From the NCBI RefSeq assembly GCF_000376945.1, contig NZ_AQXU01000025.1, positions 749,982-813,981 on the forward strand: a stretch of DNA of 64,000 nucleotides. Reading direction: 5' to 3'. The stretch is from Leeia oryzae DSM 17879 (GTDB taxonomy: Bacteria > Pseudomonadota > Gammaproteobacteria > Burkholderiales > Leeiaceae). Shown here one piece after another: positions 59,228 through 64,000 of this stretch. A program made the position numbers and the translations under genes. The notes under the pieces were generated by a model that made no database searches, had not been told where the DNA came from, and was given only the letters and a program-made list of their open reading frames with translations. Each line of letters begins with the position of its first letter. Position 1 is the first letter of the stretch.

Positions 59228-60190
59228 TTACAGCCATTCACACAATTTGGCCATATCCACATTCCCGCCACTGATCAGGACCCCGACCCGTTTGCCTTGC
59301 AATGCCGCTTTCATCGGCAGGGCCGCGGCCAGCCCCAGGCAACCGGTTGGTTCTACCAGCAGCTTCATGCGGGTGGCAAACAGGCGCATGCACTCGACCA
59401 GCTGCGCATCACTGGCGGTCAGAACATCATCGACATGCTGGCGGATCAGGGCAAAGGTGTACTGCCCCAGATGCTGGGTCTGTGCACCATCGGCAATGGT
59501 CTTGGGTGCCTCAATATGTACAATGCGGCCAGCACGGAAAGATTGCTGGCCGTCATTACCGGTTTCGGGTTCCACACCGTACAGCTTGCAGTGCGGCGAT
59601 AGCGCCCTGACCGCCAAGGATGACCCGGACAGCAAGCCTCCCCCGCCCAAGGGCACAAAGAGCGCATCCAGGTCGCCCACCGTTTCCAGCAACTCTTTGG
59701 CTGCGGTGCCCTGCCCGGCAATCACATCCGGGTGGTCATACGGCGGAATCAGCGTATAGCCATGTCTGGCGGCCAGATCACGGCCGATCTGCTCCCGGTC
59801 TTCAGTGTAGCGATCATACACAACCACATGACCACCATACCCTTTGGTCGCCTCTACCTTGGCAGCCGGTGCATCATGGGGCATGACAATGGTCGCCGGA
59901 ATGCCCAGCAGGCGGGCAGACAGCGCAATGGCCTGCGCATGGTTACCGGATGAAAATGCCACCACCCCGTGCCGTCGCTGGGTTTCGTCAAACCGGGACA
60001 GCGCATTAAAGGCCCCCCGAAACTTGAACGCCCCCATGCGCTGTAAATTCTCGCACTTGAAAAATACCTCGGCCCCCAGCAGCTCATTCACCGTGCGGGA
60101 TGTCATGACCGGGGTTTTGTGCGCCTGCCCCTCAATACGCAAGGCAGCAGCAACAACATCGGCATAGACCGGTAAGGACAGCGGTTCCAA
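59228..60190 (-). CDS. Threo-3-hydroxyaspartate ammonia-lyase / threonine dehydratase-like enzyme
   Basis: A 320-residue fold type II PLP enzyme. The PLP lysine is in GAFKFRGAFNAL, the cofactor glycine loop is GGGGLLSG, and SSGNHAQAIAL binds the substrate carboxylate. Without the C-terminal ACT domain of biosynthetic IlvA and with phrases such as CENLQRMGAFKFRGA and VVVYDRYTEDRE, it fits the serine racemase/threo-3-hydroxy-L-aspartate dehydratase group. It removes ammonia from a beta-hydroxy amino acid to give a 2-oxo acid. Single gene; the exact substrate (hydroxyaspartate, threonine, serine) is not decided by sequence alone. Confidence 0.9.
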   Translation of the reverse strand: MEPLSLPVYADVVAAALRIEGQAHKTPVMTSRTVNELLGAEVFFKCENLQRMGAFKFRGAFNALSRFDETQRRHGVVAFSSGNHAQAIALSARLLGIPATIVMPHDAPAAKVEATKGYGGHVVVYDRYTEDREQIGRDLAARHGYTLIPPYDHPDVIAGQGTAAKELLETVGDLDALFVPLGGGGLLSGSSLAVRALSPHCKLYGVEPETGNDGQQSFRAGRIVHIEAPKTIADGAQTQHLGQYTFALIRQHVDDVLTASDAQLVECMRLFATRMKLLVEPTGCLGLAAALPMKAALQGKRVGVLISGGNVDMAKLCEWL

Positions 60191-60307
60191 GGGTTACTCC
60201 CTGATGGTCAGACAGACTTATGCCGGCCAGACAAACAGCCAGCTACCCGACCCGGGGTATTACCCCCGGGCCTTTGGAGAATGAGGCATGCAATATTAGC
60301 GGGTGAC

Positions 60308-61111
60308 TTACCGCGCTTGTGCGCGGGTCAGGATGTAATCTGATAGTACGGTATTGCCGTGATAGTGCGGTGCGCACATGGCTTCAAACTCTGCCCGCAC
60401 CTTGGCCAGACGTTCCGGGTCATTCGCCAGGTTCTCCACCAGCTTTTGCAGCGGTCCGGCGTAGAGCTCCATGAACATGCGATAGTGGCTAAGGCTCAAC
60501 GCAAAAAACTGCAGTTTGCCACGCTCAAAAAACGGTGCCTCGAACTTGTCGCCCAGCCGCTCGGTAATCACCGCCGGAATCCCCCATTGCACGGGGGGAG
60601 ATGCCCCGGGGGGCAACGGTGGCGAATGACGGCCAATAAACATGAACATCTTGCCAATAAAGTGCTCAGGGGGCCAGGTAGCAAAAGCCACCCGCCCGCC
60701 GGGTTTCAGCACCCGGCGCATCTCGGCAATCGCCACCTCCGGACGCGGGGCAAACATGTGGCCAAACTGGCTGACCACCACATCAAACGAGGCATCCGGA
60801 TAGGGCAGGTTTTCGGCATCGCCTTCGGTCCAGACAATTTCTTCGTGCCGGGCAATGGCGGCGTTTTCCCGCGCTTGCGCCAGCAGCGCCGGGGTTAAAT
60901 CCAGCGCATTTACCTTGGCACCGGCCCGGGCCGCCGTAATGGCCACCACACCAGTACCAGTGCCCACATCCAGCACCGACTCCCCGGGCTTGATCTGGGC
61001 AAACTCCACCAGATGGGCAGCAGACGGTGTGGTAAACATCGCATTGGGCGCAAAAGACGCCCACATCTCGCGCTGCCGTTTTTTTAATTCTGCAAAAGGA
61101 TCATTGAACAT
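60308..61111 (-). CDS. Class I SAM-dependent methyltransferase (UbiE-like)
   Basis: A 267-residue methyltransferase with a typical Rossmann core: motif I VLDVGTGTGVVAITAA, the acidic beta-2 end NALDLTPALL, motif II FDVVVSQFGHMFAPRPEVAI, and motif III LKPGGRVAFATWPPEHFIG. The C-terminal 100 residues resemble those of small-molecule methyltransferases of the UbiE/Methyltransf_11 kind. The substrate is unknown. It is flanked by gaps and seems to be transcribed singly. Confidence 0.92.
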   Translation of the reverse strand: MFNDPFAELKKRQREMWASFAPNAMFTTPSAAHLVEFAQIKPGESVLDVGTGTGVVAITAARAGAKVNALDLTPALLAQARENAAIARHEEIVWTEGDAENLPYPDASFDVVVSQFGHMFAPRPEVAIAEMRRVLKPGGRVAFATWPPEHFIGKMFMFIGRHSPPLPPGASPPVQWGIPAVITERLGDKFEAPFFERGKLQFFALSLSHYRMFMELYAGPLQKLVENLANDPERLAKVRAEFEAMCAPHYHGNTVLSDYILTRAQAR

Positions 61112-61450
61112 GGCTTTCTCCTGTTCACCTTCAAGTAGAAAATTGTATGCCTGTCCTCCTCCCGCAACAATCAGCGAAGGCCTTTATCCGCCAAACGGTC
61201 ATTGCGACGCATTCTCATTTCACCAATCCCCGTCCATCTGTCAGAACACCGGCTTGGCAATAACGGTTAGCAAGCTAAACATTTATCAAAAACCTGAACA
61301 ACCCGTTCAGAATTCCTGAACCAGCGCGGTCGGGCCCTCTCATAAAATACCTGCGTGTTACAGAGGCGGGCCGGTCTCAGGGTACCCGGCCGGTCCGCCA
61401 CTTTCTGTCTTGTCTTTGATGATCTCAGCTACCGCCAAGGAATCTGCCCC
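61112..61450. other. Intergenic region upstream of rutE-like gene
   Basis: About 340 bp without a gene. It separates the divergent methyltransferase and nitroreductase genes and should hold both promoters. A small dyad, CTGAAC-N5-GTTCAG (61294-61310), with a further CTGAAC copy at 61316-61321, may be an operator for rutE. Nothing else is evident. Confidence 0.5.
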
Positions 61451-62038
61451 ATGAACCCCGTGTCTCAGGAAGCACTGCAAAAAGCTTTCATTTCAGCCCG
61501 TACTTTCAACAAATTTACCAGCCAGCCGGTTAGCGATGATACGTTGCGTCAGCTGTACGACCTGTTCAAATGGGGTCCTACCTCCATGAACAGCCAGCCG
61601 GCACGCTTGTTGTTCCTGAAAACCCCGGAAGCCAAGCAACGCCTGGCCCCTGCACTGTCTGCAGGCAATCTGGACAAAACCCTGGCAGCACCGGTTACCG
61701 TCATCATTGCGCAAGACACGCGCTTTTATGAGCAATTGCCCACCCAGTTTCCGGCCTACGATGCCAAACCGATGTTTGAAGCCAATCAGGCCCTGGCAGA
61801 TGCCACCGCATTCCGCAACAGCTCGCTGCAAGGCGGCTACCTGATCATCGCCGCCCGTCTGCTTGGGCTGGAAAGCGGCGCCATGAGCGGCTTTGATGCC
61901 GACAAGGTCAACGCCGAATTCTTCCCGGATGGCCAGTACAAAGTAAACTTTCTGCTGAATCTGGGCTACGGCGACGCCAGCGGCACCCGTCCGCGCGGCC
62001 CGCGACTGGCGTTTGAAGAAGTGGCACAAGTGCTGTAA
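61451..62038 (+). CDS. rutE: Malonic semialdehyde reductase/nitroreductase RutE family
   Basis: A 195-residue flavin reductase of the RutE/HadB group in the nitroreductase superfamily. The start (MNPVSQEALQKAFISARTFN) has an AAGGAA site; longer frames are poor. Family marks are ARTFNKFTSQPVSDDTLRQLYDLFKWGPTSMNSQPARLLFL and the C-terminal LNLGYGDASGTRPRGPRLAFEEV. E. coli RutE reduces malonic semialdehyde to 3-hydroxypropionate in pyrimidine breakdown; no other rut genes are here, so a general detoxifying role is likelier. It ends at a terminator. Confidence 0.9.
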   Translation: MNPVSQEALQKAFISARTFNKFTSQPVSDDTLRQLYDLFKWGPTSMNSQPARLLFLKTPEAKQRLAPALSAGNLDKTLAAPVTVIIAQDTRFYEQLPTQFPAYDAKPMFEANQALADATAFRNSSLQGGYLIIAARLLGLESGAMSGFDADKVNAEFFPDGQYKVNFLLNLGYGDASGTRPRGPRLAFEEVAQVL

Positions 62039-62067
62039 CGACCAGCATCAGGCCCCTTTGACTGACC

Positions 62068-62099
62068 GACCCGGCGGATGCATGTCGCCGGGTCTTGTT
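62068..62099 (+). terminator. Intrinsic terminator after rutE-like gene
   Basis: A 9-bp stem, GACCCGGCG (62068-62076) with CGCCGGGTC (62086-62094), loop of nine bases, then TTGTT. It separates the rutE-like gene from the convergent coupling-protein gene and may serve both. Confidence 0.75.
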
Positions 62100-62116
62100 A
62101 CATAAGGAGAAGCCGT

Positions 62117-63790
62117 TTAGCCGTGCATCTCCAGCACGGGCACCGCAACCTTCGGCAACAGCCGCTGTTTGAACACGGGTTCCTGATAATAGCGAATCTT
62201 GTCGCACATCACCGGGCTGGAGAGCGTCTCGCAGAGGAAGATGGCCTTGTCGGAAGGCATGGCTTTCAGCTCTTGCGGCAGCATCAGGGCGCGCTTTTCT
62301 TCGGACTCGGTCTTGCTGACATCCCGGCCGCGAGACACGCTGTGTTTCTGCACGCTGCGATACCCCAGCATATCCGAATACTCGTTGGCGTCCTTTTGCT
62401 CGCGCGGGGTATACAGGATTTGCAAGGCATGGTTGGTCATCAGGGTGCGGCTGTTGGCCTGGCCGTAGGTGGCTTCCAGCTGTGACAACGACTGGATGAT
62501 GGGCAGCAGGCGGAGGTTGTAGCCGGCCATGTAGCTGACGGCTTTGGCAATGATGTCCACCCGGCCGATGGAGGTGAACTCGTCCATCAGCAGCAGGCAC
62601 TGGTGCTTGAGCGCCGGGTTGTTCTGCGGCAGGTCGCGGGTGTTCTGGTTGATCAGTTGCGAAAAGAACAGGTTGATGATCAGGCTGGCCTCGGCCAGCT
62701 TGTTGGGCTGAATACCGATATAGATGGTCATCTTGCGTTTGCGCACATCAGTGAGCAGAAAGTCGTCTCCGCTGGTGGCGGCATCGGTGATCGGGTTTAG
62801 CCAGGGTAGCAGCGGCTCGCGAAACGTGCCCATGATGCTGGAAAACGTTTCTTCTGCCTGGGACAACAGCCCGGCAAACGCTGACTGACAGGCGCCGCTC
62901 AGGAAGGGGGCCTCGCTCATCCTGGCAATGCTGGCCCGCAGGCTGCGCCCGTCACCGCCGGCCAGGCGGAACAAGGCCCCCATGGTACACGCCGGCACAT
63001 GGGCGGGCGAGATGCCATCTGCCAGCTTGGCCGCGCGCCGCTCGAACAGGTACAGACTAAACGCCAGAAACGCATTCTGGGCCTGGTTCTTCCAGAAGCG
63101 GTCTTTGCCGTCCTCGCCCACCGGATACAGCATGGTGGCGATGCTCATCAGGTCTGACACGCGGAAATCCGGATCTGATGATACATAGGTGAGCGGGTTC
63201 CAGCGGTGGCTTTTGCGGTCTTCGGCAAACGGGTTAAACAGATACACCGCCTGCCCGTGCTGCTGGCGAAAACCGCTGGTCAGCTCGAAATTCTCCTGCT
63301 TGATGTCCAGCACCACCATCGATCCCGGATACGACAACAGGTTGGGAATGACGATGCCGACCCCTTTGCCGGACCGGGTGGGCGCAGACAGAATCGGGAA
63401 CTGCTGGCCGTTGAAGTACAAGAACCGGCCATTGGCCTTGCCAATCACCACGCTGGTTTCAGAGGGTTTCATGAACCCTTGCTGCCGGAGTTCGCCCACG
63501 CTGGCAAAGCGGGCCTCTCCATAGAGGTTGTGCGTTTGCCCCAAGCGCTTGTACAGCACCAGCAGTATCAGGGCAGCCGGCACGCCAAACCCGGCCCCGA
63601 GTGCCAGTTTCAGCTTCCAGGCCACGCCCGCCGTGCCATGGTAAGCCGCGTAATAGTGATAAATGGTGGTTGCCCCGAGAATGCGGGTAGGTAGCCGGGT
63701 CAGGAGGAGAAACAGGTAGCCCGACAGGTATAAACCGGTAAGTCCAGTCAGGATCAGCAACCCGGGGATAAGCAGATATTTCTTGTTCAA
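62117..63790 (-). CDS. virD4: VirD4/TraG-type conjugative coupling protein
   Basis: A type IV secretion coupling ATPase. I place the start at the TTG at 63790 (LNKKYLLIPGLLI, 557 residues), since it stands right before the first membrane helix and after AGAGACC; an open frame reaches an ATG at 63919 but adds 43 atypical residues. Two N-terminal helices (about 5-30 and 55-80) are followed by LYGEARFASVGELRQQGF, Walker A SAPTRSGKGVG, the VLDIKQENFE stretch, Walker B CLLLMDEFTSIG and the final ALPxDKAIFLCE-type end. It links the relaxosome to the secretion channel. No relaxase or other vir/trb gene lies to the left, so it is the terminal gene of a cluster expected to the right. Confidence 0.92.
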   Translation of the reverse strand: MNKKYLLIPGLLILTGLTGLYLSGYLFLLLTRLPTRILGATTIYHYYAAYHGTAGVAWKLKLALGAGFGVPAALILLVLYKRLGQTHNLYGEARFASVGELRQQGFMKPSETSVVIGKANGRFLYFNGQQFPILSAPTRSGKGVGIVIPNLLSYPGSMVVLDIKQENFELTSGFRQQHGQAVYLFNPFAEDRKSHRWNPLTYVSSDPDFRVSDLMSIATMLYPVGEDGKDRFWKNQAQNAFLAFSLYLFERRAAKLADGISPAHVPACTMGALFRLAGGDGRSLRASIARMSEAPFLSGACQSAFAGLLSQAEETFSSIMGTFREPLLPWLNPITDAATSGDDFLLTDVRKRKMTIYIGIQPNKLAEASLIINLFFSQLINQNTRDLPQNNPALKHQCLLLMDEFTSIGRVDIIAKAVSYMAGYNLRLLPIIQSLSQLEATYGQANSRTLMTNHALQILYTPREQKDANEYSDMLGYRSVQKHSVSRGRDVSKTESEEKRALMLPQELKAMPSDKAIFLCETLSSPVMCDKIRYYQEPVFKQRLLPKVAVPVLEMHG

Positions 63791-64000
63791 CGGCGGTCTC
63801 TGGTGCGGTGAAATGACGTTCCTGGCGGTCGCCTGGCTGTTTGTGTGCAGACGACGGGTAGGCTGCCGTGAAAGCAGCCACGTATGCCAATATATTGAAT
63901 TGGCATAATAGCATGGCAATGCCTAATTATGAAAATGGCATTTCATAAGAAACATGGAAGAATCGCCACAGCAGCACGCCATGGCGACAATGAATCACAC
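63791..64000. other. Upstream region of the coupling-protein gene, right window edge
   Basis: The last 200 bases hold no complete gene. Between about 63890 and 63960 the sequence becomes AT-rich and contains several GGCA/TGCC and CATAAT/ATTATG motifs, so a minus-strand promoter or operator is likely there. No attachment-site duplication can be judged because the rest of the element is outside the window. Confidence 0.4.

Noticed and set aside
1-64000. CRISPR arrays, insertion sequences, tRNA and rRNA genes
   Set aside because: No regularly spaced repeats, no transposase-like frames or terminal repeats, and no cloverleaf or rRNA-like sequence were found on reading the intergenic stretches.

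Overview
The window looks like chromosomal DNA of a Gram-negative betaproteobacterium, most likely in or near the Neisseriales/Chromobacteriaceae. Reasons: the cytochrome c oxidase operon has the betaproteobacterial layout (COX2 with a fused cytochrome c domain, COX1, a 30-residue assembly peptide, COX11, DUF2970, COX3, then SURF1, a COX15-type haem A synthase and haem O synthase), and the capsule exporter proteins match meningococcal CtrA-D in length. This is inference from gene content; no rRNA or tRNA gene was found in the window to confirm it.

Layout. (1) 1-14897, minus strand: a tightly coupled capsule-type operon. It starts with a single-module reducing polyketide synthase (WcbR-like) and an alpha-oxoamine synthase (WcbT/BioF-like), followed by the four-part ABC capsule exporter (CtrA, C, D, B types), a long coiled-coil protein and a further protein that runs off the left edge. 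Sampled GC is about 42%. A ~970-bp, very AT-rich gene-free stretch (14898-15871) lies upstream. (2) 15.9-25.2 kb: small housekeeping and stress genes, mostly on the plus strand (methyltransferase, VOC proteins, PhnA-like, DUF924, SDR, CSD-DUF1294, YbjQ, GFA, AlaX, DUF4406). One gene of unknown function (18352-19410) changes base composition sharply inside its reading frame. (3) 25.3-33.1 kb: the aa3-type cytochrome c oxidase and haem A assembly operon on the minus strand, with a divergent small membrane gene nested in it and a dyad-rich promoter region in front. (4) 33.4-44.9 kb: DUF2189 membrane protein, cold-shock protein, class II aldolase, HD/HD-GYP protein, LysE exporter, LysR regulator, an HpcH-type aldolase/cupin pair facing a glycosyltransferase, and a GGDEF-EAL protein.

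(5) 44.9-58.3 kb: what looks like one catabolic regulon in two divergent operons. Minus strand: GlpA-like dehydrogenase with a 2Fe-2S domain, a partner FAD oxidoreductase, a glycerol-kinase-like FGGY kinase, and then an APC permease. Plus strand: a glutamine-synthetase-like ligase, aldehyde dehydrogenase, iron alcohol dehydrogenase, M81 metallopeptidase and a LysR regulator. The 795-bp region between them holds two near-identical LysR-type boxes (ATTAG-N11-CTAAT), one toward each operon. I propose a gamma-glutamylation route for an amino alcohol, possibly one linked to glycerol or glycerophosphate, with the M81 enzyme as the deglutamylating hydrolase. (6) 58.3-58.75 kb: a promoter, a hairpin-rich non-coding stretch and an intrinsic terminator just before a truncated haemoglobin gene: a candidate structured RNA or regulatory leader. 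(7) 59.2-64 kb: hydroxyaspartate/threonine dehydratase-like enzyme, methyltransferase, RutE-type nitroreductase, and at the right edge a VirD4/TraG coupling protein that may mark the beginning of a conjugative element.

No CRISPR array, insertion sequence, rRNA or tRNA was recognised.
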